Source of the DNA: Clostridia bacterium
Lineage (GTDB): Bacteria; Bacillota; Clostridia; Oscillospirales; CAG-272
DNA: 47,467 nucleotides
Assembly: GCA_017455185.1 (NCBI GenBank)
Contig: JAFTBN010000059.1
Span: 1 to 47,467, forward strand
Reading direction: 5' to 3'
A program made the translations under genes and the position numbers. Under the pieces are notes generated by a model. The model did not search any database. It saw only the letters and a program-made list of their open reading frames with translations, and was not told the DNA's origin. Shown here piece by piece: positions 23,207 through 32,833 of the stretch. Numbering within the stretch: the first letter of the stretch is position 1; each line of letters starts with the position of its first letter.

Positions 23207-24226
23207 TCAGAATTGATTCAGAAAACGAACGTCGTTTTCCGTGAACAGACGGATGTCATCGATGCCGTACCGTGTCATGGCGACCCGTTCAATGCCCATG
23301 CCGAACGCGAAACCGCTGTATTCCTCGGGGTCGATGCCGCAATTGGACAGGACGAACGGATGAACCATTCCGGCTCCCAGAATTTCAATCCAGCCTTCAT
23401 TCTTACAGACCCGGCAGCCGCAGCCGCCGCATACGAAGCACGAGACGTCCACCTCGGCCGAGGGTTCGGTGAAGGGGAAATGGTGGGGACGGAAACGGAT
23501 GCGGGTGGAATCGCCGAACATCCGCTTGGCGAAGGTTTCAAGCATGCCTTTCAGGTCTCCCATGGTGATGCCCTTGTCCACGACCAGTCCCTCCATCTGA
23601 TGGAACAGGGGGGAATGGGTTGCGTCCAGCGCGTCGGAGCGGTAGACGCGTCCCGGGGAAATGATGCGGATGGGCGGTTTCTGCTTTTCCATGACGCGCA
23701 CCTGAACGGGGGACGTCTGGGAACGAAGCAGCACCTTGTCGCTGATGTAGAAGGTGTCCTGCGTATCACGGGCGGGGTGACCTTCCGGAATGTTCAGCGC
23801 CTGGAAATTGTAATAGTCCAGTTCCACGTCAGGCCCTTCGGCAATGGAAAAGCCCATCCCGATGAAGATGTCCTCCATCTCCCTCTGTACGCGGGCCAAA
23901 GGGTGCAGATGACCCGGGGCCGGGGCCTTTCCGGGCATGGTGACGTCAATCTTTTCGGCTTTCAGACGCAGTTCCATCGCTTTGGCTTTGAGCGTTTCGT
24001 TGCGCGTCTGGATCATCTTTTCGATGGAGGCGCGGACTTCGTTGGCAATCTGGCCGATGCGGGGACGCTCTTCCGGGGAAAGACTGCCCATGTTGCGGAG
24101 TATGGAGGTCAGTTTTCCTTTTTTGCCCAGAAAACGGACGCGGACTTCTTCCATGTCCGCACTTTCGTCTTCAATGGATTTCAGCGCTTCTTCCTTGAGC
24201 GCTTGCAGTTCCAGTTCTTCCTTCAT
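23207..24226 (-). CDS. pheS: Phenylalanyl-tRNA synthetase alpha chain
   Basis: 339 aa, standard. The N-terminal coiled coil (1-90) is followed by the class II catalytic core: motif 2 region [17 protein letters not shown], a Cys-rich segment [13 protein letters not shown] and motif 3 [20 protein letters not shown]. The Cys-rich insertion (CxxCxCxxC) is found in many Firmicutes PheS and may bind zinc. ATG 24226 has GAGGAAA upstream. Expression is governed by the T-box before it. Confidence 0.98.
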   Translation of the reverse strand: MKEELELQALKEEALKSIEDESADMEEVRVRFLGKKGKLTSILRNMGSLSPEERPRIGQIANEVRASIEKMIQTRNETLKAKAMELRLKAEKIDVTMPGKAPAPGHLHPLARVQREMEDIFIGMGFSIAEGPDVELDYYNFQALNIPEGHPARDTQDTFYISDKVLLRSQTSPVQVRVMEKQKPPIRIISPGRVYRSDALDATHSPLFHQMEGLVVDKGITMGDLKGMLETFAKRMFGDSTRIRFRPHHFPFTEPSAEVDVSCFVCGGCGCRVCKNEGWIEILGAGMVHPFVLSNCGIDPEEYSGFAFGMGIERVAMTRYGIDDIRLFTENDVRFLNQF

Positions 24227-24264
24227 AATTTCCTCTTTCTATAGAATGTATTGTCTTTTACGGC

Positions 24265-24495
24265 AAAAAATAAAAGGCCGCCCCTGATCAGGGCGAGCCA
24301 AACGGCACGCGGTACCACCCGACTTCCGGTTCAAGACCGGCACTTCGAAGCTCGATAACGGGAGCAGGACGGGATACACTTGCATGCACCGGCTCAAAAG
24401 GGAAATGCAAATAATCCGCTGATAGGCAACTTGCAGCTAAAATTGCCCTCTCTGGAAACAGCCGGTGGATTACCGCTCACTTTTTCAACGCTTTC
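24265..24495 (-). promoter_or_regulatory. T-box leader, phenylalanine-specific (UUC)
   Basis: T-box sequence GGGTGGTACCGC at 24309-24320 (minus strand), then a terminator hairpin (24276-24299) and a T-rich tail. Upstream AGAGAGGGCAA...TTGCC is the distal stem I with its conserved AGAGA bulge; the candidate specifier TTC lies at 24402-24404 in ATTTCCCTTTTGAGCC. Uncharged tRNA-Phe should allow transcription of pheS-pheT. Confidence 0.9.
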
Positions 24496-24501
24496 CGCCA
24501 A

Positions 24502-24530
24502 AGTATAGCACAACTTGCGGTATTTTGCAA
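24502..24530 (-). promoter_or_regulatory. Sigma-A promoter of pheST
   Basis: Minus strand TTGCAA (24525-24530), 17-bp spacer, TATACT (24502-24507). Confidence 0.75.
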
Positions 24531-24636
24531 GCAGTTTGCAAAAAAGGTTGTTGCCATGGAATGGAATGCTGAAGTGTAAAGTTAACTTCCACTCCAAAGG
24601 GGGGTAAAGTTGAAATAAGTCGTCAGGTACTTCAAG

Positions 24637-24665
24637 TTGCATTGAGTCGTCAAATAGCATATAAT
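24637..24665 (+). promoter_or_regulatory. Sigma-A-like promoter inside the inverted-repeat element
   Basis: TTGCAT (24637-24642), 17-bp spacer, TATAAT (24660-24665). Transcription would begin near 24672, at the base of the long hairpin. Confidence 0.6.
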
Positions 24666-24670
24666 CATAA

Positions 24671-24790
24671 GCTTGCAATAACAAAAAAAGAGAAGGAAAT
24701 CGAATTACAGCAAGGCTTTTGAGCTCTTAACTGTAAAACTCGAGATCTCACTTCCTTGTCTTTACATATGCTTTTTTGTTATTGCAGTTA
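24671..24790 (+). ncRNA. Candidate hairpin RNA within the element
   Basis: TGCAATAACAAAAAA (24674-24688) is perfectly complementary to 24772-24786. Between them lie nested shorter complements: AAGGAA/TTCCTT and TTACAG/CTGTAA. A transcript from the promoter just upstream would fold into one long rod of about 115 nt. No coding frame with a ribosome binding site was seen. It may also be the arms of a decayed transposon rather than a functional RNA. Confidence 0.4.
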
Positions 24791-24847
24791 CATTTTTGGA
24801 TAGATAAAATGTGATTATATGTCGACAATCTCACTTCGTTGTGTTAT

Positions 24848-24875
24848 ACGTTCATTTCGTGTTTACCGGTAAACA
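24848..24875. repeat. 28-bp motif shared with 169-196
   Basis: Matches 169-196 at 26 of 28 positions. Its 3' part TGTTTACCGGTAAACA (24860-24875) is a perfect 16-bp palindrome of LacI-family operator type, about 85 bp upstream of the -35 box of the GxGYxYP gene. Unlike the left copy, the right arm does not extend the symmetry. Confidence 0.7.
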
Positions 24876-24959
24876 TATTTAATTTGCTAGAAAATATTTT
24901 CGGTATTGGACTTTACACTACAGTCTGCCGGTTCGTTCGCGCAAAACCCTGCTTTTGAC

Positions 24960-24988
24960 TTGACAAAAGGGTCTGCTTTTGGTATAGT
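24960..24988 (+). promoter_or_regulatory. Sigma-A promoter of the GxGYxYP gene
   Basis: TTGACA (24960-24965), 17-bp spacer, TATAGT (24983-24988), giving a leader of about 95 nt. Confidence 0.85.
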
Positions 24989-25089
24989 CAGTTTGCAGGA
25001 AGGCGCTGCCGGCGGACGCTTCTTCTGAAGACCGCTGTGTCGGGGTACCTGCAATACCGGGCGGTTTGCCCGACTATCCTGGAGAGAAT

Positions 25090-26838
25090 ATGGCAGTTTT
25101 GAATACCATCCGCGTTTCGGATTTCGGAAAAGCTTGCGGAAAAGATACCACCCAATTTTACGATCAGATGACGACCGTGGCAGCCGTACAGGGGCTTGCC
25201 AACCGGCAGGGCCCGCAGCTGTATCTGTTCTGGCAGGAGGCGGACTCCTTCTGGCTGGATTATATGAGCGAAAAGGGACATTTCTTGGAGGGTGTCACAT
25301 GCCGGGAAATCCCGGATTACGATGCATTCCTTTCGGCTTATGCCGACCTGTTCCGGGAAAAGGGACTTGTTTTGTGGGATCCGGCGGTTCCCGCCAGTTA
25401 CAATGTGGCGCTGACCGCGTGCGGAGTGGACGGATTTTTACCGGTCCGGGCCGGAAGCCTGACCTATCGTCGGATTGCGGAAGCGACGCAGGCGCCGGTG
25501 CGTCTGGATCTTTGCGGTAAGTTCACGGGACGCGGGACCATTCCCGATACGGACCGTCCTTCTTCGGGGAGCGCCAAGAACGACGCCTACCTGTGGGCTC
25601 TGGAACGGTATTTTGACAGGACCAGCGCCGACGTGATGTTCTTTACGGCCGATGCGATGCCCTGGAACGCCGAGGAACCCTGTTATCCCGATCTGGGCAA
25701 CGCGTTTGTCTTCAACCACGACTATTCCATCCTGAAAAAGGCGTTTGTGTTCGATCTGTCCTGCTGGGGGGACGAGCCGCCCTGCGACGATCCGGATCAG
25801 CCCCTGGGAACCGATCTTGCCACCATGAAGGAAATCCTTCAAAGGCAGTACGACAAGAACGGCGGCAAGCGGATCAGCCAGGTGTGCGGTTTCAATCCGT
25901 GGCACATCAAATACACGAAACACAAAAACAAAGGCAAGCACGAGGGCGTGGAATCCGAATGGATGCTGACCGAACTGCTCAGCGCGTACAACTGCGTCAA
26001 GGACGCGGATGCGGCCGGTTATTGCGGCCTGGCGAATGCTTCGGTGTTCTGCCAGTATCCCCTGGATACCAAATACCACAACCGCAGGCCCCGCGAAAAG
26101 ATGGTCTTCGATCCGAAGAACACCTACGTTCTGTTCTATGTGGGAGATTATGACGCGGCGGCCTGGACGGCCCGTCACATCCCGATCTGGGCCCGGGATC
26201 CCAAACTGGGGAAGAACCCTTTGATGTGGTGCTTCAATACCAATTTGTCCGACCGGATTCCGATGGCGTTCGATTACGTGTATCATCACTTCACCGAGAA
26301 CGATTACTTCCAGGCGGGGGATTCGGGCGCGGGATACAACAACCCGGCGCTTCTGTACGAGCCCCGGAAGCATTCCGGCCTTCCTTCGGGCGTGGAGGCG
26401 AACATCGCGCACAACCAGTACTATTTCGATAAATTCGATCAGCAGATCATCGGATTCGTCATTGACGGATGGAATCCGACCACCCGGCAGAATATGGAGG
26501 ATCTGACGGCTTTCGCTCCCATGGGTGCGGGAGGCAATCACTTCCCCCGGGAGATGCAGGTGGTCAACGGAGCGGTCTTTATCCAGCATACGAGGGATAT
26601 CGCGGTAGAGAAAACGGATCCCGCCGAGGCGGCAAGACAGGCCCTGATCGGCATCGACAGTTATCCGCCCGAGAAGAGATTCCATATTTTCAGAACGATT
26701 CTGGTTTCCCCCAGCCGGCACGATGCCATCATGGAAGAGATGCGGCGAGCCCGGCCCGAGGCGAATTTCGTTTTCTGCGACCCGTACAATTTCTTCCGTA
26801 TGGCGAAAGAAGCCAAGGAAAAGGGTCTGACCTATTGA
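25090..26838 (+). CDS. GxGYxYP-family putative glycoside hydrolase
   Basis: 582 aa from ATG 25090 with GGAGAG upstream; a TTG at 25066 is in frame but lacks a site. The family motif appears as SGAGYNNPALL around residues 417-427, differing from the name-giving pattern in the Tyr-Pro part. DYDAAAWTARHIP, GDYD and MGAGGNHFPRE are further conserved-looking blocks. The N-terminal part (TTVAAVQGLANRQGPQLYL) matches the usual domain preceding GxGYxYP. There is no signal peptide, so it should be cytoplasmic. These proteins are predicted glycan-active from genome context; the reaction is unknown. It has its own promoter and stands alone, with a possible LacI-type operator upstream. Confidence 0.8.
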   Translation: MAVLNTIRVSDFGKACGKDTTQFYDQMTTVAAVQGLANRQGPQLYLFWQEADSFWLDYMSEKGHFLEGVTCREIPDYDAFLSAYADLFREKGLVLWDPAVPASYNVALTACGVDGFLPVRAGSLTYRRIAEATQAPVRLDLCGKFTGRGTIPDTDRPSSGSAKNDAYLWALERYFDRTSADVMFFTADAMPWNAEEPCYPDLGNAFVFNHDYSILKKAFVFDLSCWGDEPPCDDPDQPLGTDLATMKEILQRQYDKNGGKRISQVCGFNPWHIKYTKHKNKGKHEGVESEWMLTELLSAYNCVKDADAAGYCGLANASVFCQYPLDTKYHNRRPREKMVFDPKNTYVLFYVGDYDAAAWTARHIPIWARDPKLGKNPLMWCFNTNLSDRIPMAFDYVYHHFTENDYFQAGDSGAGYNNPALLYEPRKHSGLPSGVEANIAHNQYYFDKFDQQIIGFVIDGWNPTTRQNMEDLTAFAPMGAGGNHFPREMQVVNGAVFIQHTRDIAVEKTDPAEAARQALIGIDSYPPEKRFHIFRTILVSPSRHDAIMEEMRRARPEANFVFCDPYNFFRMAKEAKEKGLTY

Positions 26839-26848
26839 AAAAAAGAAG

Positions 26849-26872
26849 CGGCCGGTGCGCGGGCACCGGCCG
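26849..26872. terminator. GC-rich hairpin between convergent genes
   Basis: CGGCCGGTGC (26849-26858) pairs with GCACCGGCCG (26863-26872). On the minus strand it is followed by CTTCTTTTTTT, so it should end the DUF4190 transcript and may also stop the GxGYxYP transcript. Confidence 0.7.
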
Positions 26873-26910
26873 TACTTGCAAATGATTCTTCTTTTGGGAC
26901 GGCTTGTCCT

Positions 26911-27540
26911 TCAATCGCCGAAAACGGATGCTTTGTCGTTCAGGCTGTATCCGGTGATGCCGCCCGTTTCGGGATCCAGCTCGAAATACACGTAAGTGCC
27001 CGTACCGTTGTCGTAAATGAATTCAATCATCCTTCCGTTGGAGTCGTACCTTGCGGTGCAATCCTCCGGATCGTTTTCGGCCCATTCCTGAAGATACTGG
27101 GCAAAATTGACGGAGCGGAGTATGACCGGGGTGATAATCAAAAGGAAGATCAGGATGGCGGCCAGAACCAGCGCGATGATCGAACAGATCCGTCCGGCGG
27201 TGATTTTTCCTTTTCCGTCACCCGGATTCTTGGCATAGATGCCGGCAAAGATCAGGGATAGGACGGCGCATACAATCGGAATGACAAAGATAACCGAGCA
27301 GCAGCACAAGGTGACCAGGGAAGCGATACCCAAAACGAGGCTGGCCGTAGCCATGCCTTCTTTCGGAGGTTCCCGGACGGGAGCGTTCTGCTCTGCATAG
27401 GTGACATCCCGGGGACGGGGGTTCGGATTTTGACCGGCTGAATTTTCATATCCGCCGAAAAATCCGTTTTCGGCGTCTTTTGCCGATACGGATTCGGGCT
27501 CCTGCTCAAATCCTTCGGTTTCGTCTTGACGATCTGACAT
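26911..27540 (-). CDS. DUF4190 membrane protein
   Basis: 209 aa from ATG 27540 (AAGGAG upstream). A charged, Gly/Asn/Pro-rich cytoplasmic N-terminus (1-65) is followed by the DUF4190 core of two membrane helices (ATASLVLGIASLVTLCCCSVI and GRICSIIALVLAAILIFLL) and a short extracytoplasmic tail (YDSNGRMIEFIYDNGTGTYV). Function unknown. Divergent from a DUF2752 gene with only 54 bp between; these two families are often neighbours in Clostridia. Confidence 0.85.
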   Translation of the reverse strand: MSDRQDETEGFEQEPESVSAKDAENGFFGGYENSAGQNPNPRPRDVTYAEQNAPVREPPKEGMATASLVLGIASLVTLCCCSVIFVIPIVCAVLSLIFAGIYAKNPGDGKGKITAGRICSIIALVLAAILIFLLIITPVILRSVNFAQYLQEWAENDPEDCTARYDSNGRMIEFIYDNGTGTYVYFELDPETGGITGYSLNDKASVFGD

Positions 27541-27594
27541 GATAAACTCCTTTATTGTAAGAAATAATGAAAAACAAAAAGGAAGGGAAGGGGG

Positions 27595-28038
27595 ATGCGG
27601 TATATGCCTGACAGAAAAAAACAGCAGGTGCATTTTTTGCTGTTTCACATCGGCGCCTTGCTGACGGCACTCGCCTTCTTCCTGTATGTGAAGGGATCCC
27701 GGGCCGGTTTGTTCGGACCGGTGTCCTGTGTGTTCCACGACCTGTTCCATGTATACTGCCCCTCCTGCGGGGGCACACGCGCCATTCTGGAACTGCTCCG
27801 TTTTCATCCGGTCCGGTCCTTTCTGGCGCTTCCCGTCGTGCCGCTCGGGGCGGTGGCGGGGCTTGTTCTGTACGTCCGTGCCTGGGTGGCATTCGTCCGG
27901 CGCGAAAAGAAACTGCTCTGGCTGCCCGGATGGCTGATCTGGTCATTCCTGGGTCTCTATCTTATTTACGGACTGGTCCGGGCGGTCCTTCTGGTAGGAT
28001 TCCGCATTGACCTTCTGGGAGATTTCTATCCCCGGTAG
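27595..28038 (+). CDS. DUF2752 membrane protein
   Basis: 147 aa. The hallmark CPSCGGTRAILELLRF is present after the first membrane helix, with two further helices (LPVVPLGAVAGLVLYVRAW, LIWSFLGLYLIYGLVRAVL). The Cys pair is the conserved feature of the family; its role is unknown. ATG 27595 follows a purine-rich GGAAGGGGG; ATG 27604 is an alternative. It converges on mgtE with a 2-nt gap and no terminator between. Confidence 0.88.
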   Translation: MRYMPDRKKQQVHFLLFHIGALLTALAFFLYVKGSRAGLFGPVSCVFHDLFHVYCPSCGGTRAILELLRFHPVRSFLALPVVPLGAVAGLVLYVRAWVAFVRREKKLLWLPGWLIWSFLGLYLIYGLVRAVLLVGFRIDLLGDFYPR

Positions 28039-28040
28039 GT

Positions 28041-29759
28041 TCAGAGCAGGTGATGGATCAGAACCACGGTGACGATGCCGAAATAGATCAGCAGGGTCAG
28101 CGTATCCACGATGGTTGTGATGAACGGGGACGCCATGACCGCAGGGTCGAGCTTCAAGGCTTTGGCCAGCAGAGGCAGAAGCGTTCCGATCATTTTTGCA
28201 ATCAGAATGGCGAAAAAGATGGTGGCGCTGACCACCGCCGTGATGGCGAGATGCTCGCCGTCCACCGCGAACCGGCAGTCAACAATCCAGGTTTTCAGGA
28301 AGCAGGCGGCCGCAATGGTGACCCCGCAGAGAAGGGAAACGCGGAATTCCTTCCACAGGATTTTTCCGATGTCCCTTGGCGTAATCTCGTTCAGGGAGAG
28401 CGCGCGGATGATGGTGACCGAAGACTGGCTGCCGGCGTTTCCGCCGGTGTCCATCAACATGGGAATGAAGGCAGACAGAGACATGACGAATGCGAAGTCT
28501 GCCAATTTGTTTTCAAAAAAGGTGATGATGGTGCTGGTAAAGGTTGCGCTGACCATCAGCAGCAGCAGCCAGGGAATGCGCTTTTTCCAGGTTTCGAACA
28601 CGCTCGTCTTCATGTAGGGCTTGTCGGTCGGAACGATAGCGGCCATCTTTTCGATATCCTCGGTGGCCTCGGTTTCCAGAACGTCGAGAGCGTCGTCGAC
28701 CGTGACGATACCGACCAGCCGGTTTTCCCGGTCTACCACAGGCAAAGCGAGCAGGTCGTATTTGGAAATCAGGGAGGCAACCGTCTCCTGGTCGTCGCTC
28801 GTATAGGCGTAAGCGAAGTTCTCGTCGGTCATGATGTCCCCGATGAGTTCGTCCGGCGAAGCGAAAAGGAGTTCCTTCAGGGGGACGCAGCCCAGCAGGA
28901 CGTGTTTCTGTCCCGTGACGTAAGCCACGTAAACGGTTTCCTTGTCGACACCGGTGCGGCGGATGTGGTCGATGGCCTGCGCACAGGTCATGCTTTGCTT
29001 GAGTTCAATGAACTCGGAGGTCATAACCGAGCCGGCGCTGTCCTCCGGATAGGCCAGGAAACGGTTGATGATTTTCCGGGTGTCCGGCTTGGCGGCGCGC
29101 ATGATGCGCTGCACGATGTTGGCCGGCAGTTCATTCAGCATATCCACGGCGTCGTCGACGTACAGGTCTTCGACGATGTTGGACAATTCCCGGTCGGTCA
29201 TGGCCGAGATGATCTTTTCCTGCAGGTCGCTGTCAAGTTCGGCGAAAATGTCCGCGGCGATGTCTTTCGGAAGAATGCGGAACACGGCCGGCAGACGGGA
29301 CATGGGCAGAGTGGCCAGGAAGTCCGCGGCGTCGACCGGGTTCAGTTCCTTGATCTCGGAGACGAAGGCTCCGTAATGCCGTCCGTCCAGGGAGGAAAGA
29401 AGGCTGTCGAACACCTCTTCGATGTTTTCGCTGATTTCCTGCGCGCTTTCGGGCAGTTCCTCGTCCTCGTCCTTTTTATCCTGCGCTTCTGTGTCGGAAG
29501 CCGCCGGGTCCTCTTCCGCCGCGGGATTCCGGTCTGCGTTCTGATCCTCCTTTGAGGACGCTTCGTCCAGCAGTTCGGGTTCGTCGTAAATGGTCCGGGG
29601 AGATTCGACGTTCTCCTCCGGAAGGGAAGAGGACGGACCGTCTCCCCGGACGGTTTCCCCGGCTTCCGATTTTTCCGTGACCGGTTCTTCCGTACTACTT
29701 CGGAGGGCGTCATCCATCGCTTGGTTGTTGTTTTCGGAAAGGTTATCATTTCCAGACAT
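28041..29759 (-). CDS. mgtE: Magnesium transporter MgtE
   Basis: 572 aa from ATG 29759 (GGAGGTG upstream). The first about 105 residues form an acidic, low-complexity extension not typical of MgtE. They are followed by the superhelical N domain (LNPVDAADFLATLPMSRLPAVFRIL), a CBS pair that senses magnesium (about 240-365, with VDRENRLVGIVTVDDALDVLE) and five membrane helices, with the pore segment MLMDTGGNAGSQSSVTIIRAL. It forms a dimeric Mg2+ channel. There is no M-box riboswitch: the leader is only about 30 nt. Confidence 0.97.
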   Translation of the reverse strand: MSGNDNLSENNNQAMDDALRSSTEEPVTEKSEAGETVRGDGPSSSLPEENVESPRTIYDEPELLDEASSKEDQNADRNPAAEEDPAASDTEAQDKKDEDEELPESAQEISENIEEVFDSLLSSLDGRHYGAFVSEIKELNPVDAADFLATLPMSRLPAVFRILPKDIAADIFAELDSDLQEKIISAMTDRELSNIVEDLYVDDAVDMLNELPANIVQRIMRAAKPDTRKIINRFLAYPEDSAGSVMTSEFIELKQSMTCAQAIDHIRRTGVDKETVYVAYVTGQKHVLLGCVPLKELLFASPDELIGDIMTDENFAYAYTSDDQETVASLISKYDLLALPVVDRENRLVGIVTVDDALDVLETEATEDIEKMAAIVPTDKPYMKTSVFETWKKRIPWLLLLMVSATFTSTIITFFENKLADFAFVMSLSAFIPMLMDTGGNAGSQSSVTIIRALSLNEITPRDIGKILWKEFRVSLLCGVTIAAACFLKTWIVDCRFAVDGEHLAITAVVSATIFFAILIAKMIGTLLPLLAKALKLDPAVMASPFITTIVDTLTLLIYFGIVTVVLIHHLL

Positions 29760-29793
29760 AACGGCACCTCCGTATAGAATTATGAGTGCCAAT

Positions 29794-29822
29794 ATTCTAT
29801 CATAAAGCGCAGGGCTTGTCAA
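29794..29822 (-). promoter_or_regulatory. Sigma-A promoter of mgtE with a CIRCE-like arm at the start site
   Basis: Minus strand TTGACA (29817-29822), 17-bp spacer, TAGAAT (29794-29799). Directly downstream at 29784-29792 lies TTGGCACTC (minus), identical to one arm of the groES CIRCE element, flanked by the inverted pair ATAGAAT (29774-29780) and ATTCTAT (29794-29800). Confidence 0.8.
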
Positions 29823-29880
29823 TTGTCAAAGAGGCTTGTCCGGAAGGCAAAAAGAGGCAAAAAAGGAAAGGGAAAACAAA

Positions 29881-29907
29881 GCCGGGGACGTTCGGAACGT
29901 CCCCGGC
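29881..29907 (-). terminator. Intrinsic terminator after groEL
   Basis: GCCGGGGACGTTC (29881-29893) pairs with GAACGTCCCCGGC (29895-29907), stem capped by TTCGG-type loop; on the minus strand TTTGTTTT follows. Confidence 0.8.
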
Positions 29908-29931
29908 TTTTGCTTGCTATACTATTGCGGA

Positions 29932-31886
<1,955 letters not shown>

Positions 31887-31929
31887 AATAACATCCTCCT
31901 ATATACATTAAATGTTACAAAGTCCGGAA

Positions 31930-31956
31930 TTAGCACTCTGAAGTTATGAGTGCCAA
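31930..31956. promoter_or_regulatory. CIRCE element (HrcA operator)
   Basis: TTAGCACTC - 9 nt - GAGTGCCAA, one change from the consensus TTAGCACTC-N9-GAGTGCTAA. It lies between the groES promoter and start codon, so HrcA should repress groESL outside heat stress. Confidence 0.95.
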
Positions 31957-31968
31957 CTTCTAAACCAT

Positions 31969-31996
31969 ATTGTACTCATTCCAAATAAAAAATCAA
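31969..31996 (-). promoter_or_regulatory. Sigma-A promoter of groESL
   Basis: Minus strand TTGATT (31991-31996), 16-bp spacer, TACAAT (31969-31974), just upstream of the CIRCE element. Confidence 0.65.
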
Positions 31997-32078
31997 GGCT
32001 TTTGCATAGAATTAACATTTCGTTCACAATCTTGTTCGAAACCCATGGGGAGTGAGTGCCAAAAAAGGGCACGCACCA

Positions 32079-32105
32079 AAAACCGCCGGCTGAGATCGCC
32101 GGCGG
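32079..32105 (-). terminator. Intrinsic terminator of the hom operon
   Basis: CCGCCGGC (32083-32090) pairs with GCCGGCGG (32098-32105); TTTTTGG follows on the minus strand. A further copy of the CIRCE-like arm (GAGTGCCAA, plus) lies at 32054-32062, just past it. Confidence 0.85.
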
Positions 32106-32110
32106 CAGGG

Positions 32111-32818
32111 TCAGGAACCGGTTCCGTCCAGGATTTCCTCCAGGAAGACCCAGGTGTCGGGATAGGGTTCCTTATATATTTTTTCCAGTTCGGCCCGGTT
32201 TTCCACTTCAATCGGCACACCGGCCCGGCGCAGCTGCCCGGACAGACGGGCGGCAAAACGGAATTGATGGTTGTATTCTTTTGCAAAGGCCGTATTGCCC
32301 GAAGAGATAACGCCGAACAGGGAATAGGTCTTTCCGTCCGGAGCGGTCAGGTCAAACGAGAAGGTTTCCTGTTTGACTCCCGCGGTCGCCTTCTCCATTT
32401 CCTCGTACCGGACCGAACGAACCTTTCCCACCACGTAGGTGTCGATTCCTTCCTCGGTCCAGCCGACAAAGCAGCAGGAGGAGAAAAGAATGACCAGAAC
32501 GGCGGCCGATGCACAGCAGATGACGCCGATTTTGCGTCCTTTTTTTATTTTGGCTCTCTGCGCTTCGTTTTCGGCTCCCCGGCCGGAGAACAGACCGCCC
32601 GGCTGAATCAGCATGAGGATGGCTTCGAACAGGGCCAGTTCAATCAGGAGCGCCGGGAAGACGAACGTCATGTGAACCAGGTGCGGGGTGCTTCCCAGAA
32701 ACAGATAGGAGGTCAGATGAGACAACCACCCGATAATCTTAAAAGAAAGAATTACGCCGAGAATGACCAGAAGTGTTCCGATCGCCCAGAATCCGAAGCC
32801 GTTGTTTTTCTGCGCCAT
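32111..32818 (-). CDS. Membrane protein of unknown function
   Basis: 235 aa. Three membrane helices are visible: WAIGTLLVILGVILSFKIIG, HMTFVFPALLIELALFEAIL and VICCASAAVLVILFSSCCFV. They are followed by an extracytoplasmic C-terminal domain of about 110 residues (VGKVRSVRYEEMEKA, FSFDLTAPDGKTYSLFG), whose layout loosely recalls DUF3592-type proteins. I do not recognise the family with confidence. It begins 15 nt after hom and shares its terminator, so the two are co-transcribed; there is no evident link to amino-acid synthesis. Confidence 0.75.
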   Translation of the reverse strand: MAQKNNGFGFWAIGTLLVILGVILSFKIIGWLSHLTSYLFLGSTPHLVHMTFVFPALLIELALFEAILMLIQPGGLFSGRGAENEAQRAKIKKGRKIGVICCASAAVLVILFSSCCFVGWTEEGIDTYVVGKVRSVRYEEMEKATAGVKQETFSFDLTAPDGKTYSLFGVISSGNTAFAKEYNHQFRFAARLSGQLRRAGVPIEVENRAELEKIYKEPYPDTWVFLEEILDGTGS

Positions 32819-32833
32819 AGGATTCCGCCTCCC

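Larger units (their letters stand above)
24573..24919. mobile_element. Non-autonomous inverted-repeat element (MITE or insertion-sequence remnant)
   Basis: AGTGTAAAGT (24573-24582) is repeated in inverted orientation as ACTTTACACT (24910-24919), bounding 347 bp of AT-rich, non-coding DNA between pheS and the GxGYxYP gene. Inside are a plus-strand promoter, a long hairpin, a direct repeat AGTCGTCA (24619 and 24646) and a 28-bp motif shared with the left end of the window. No transposase frame and no clear target duplication were found. Base composition differs sharply from both neighbours. Confidence 0.5.
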
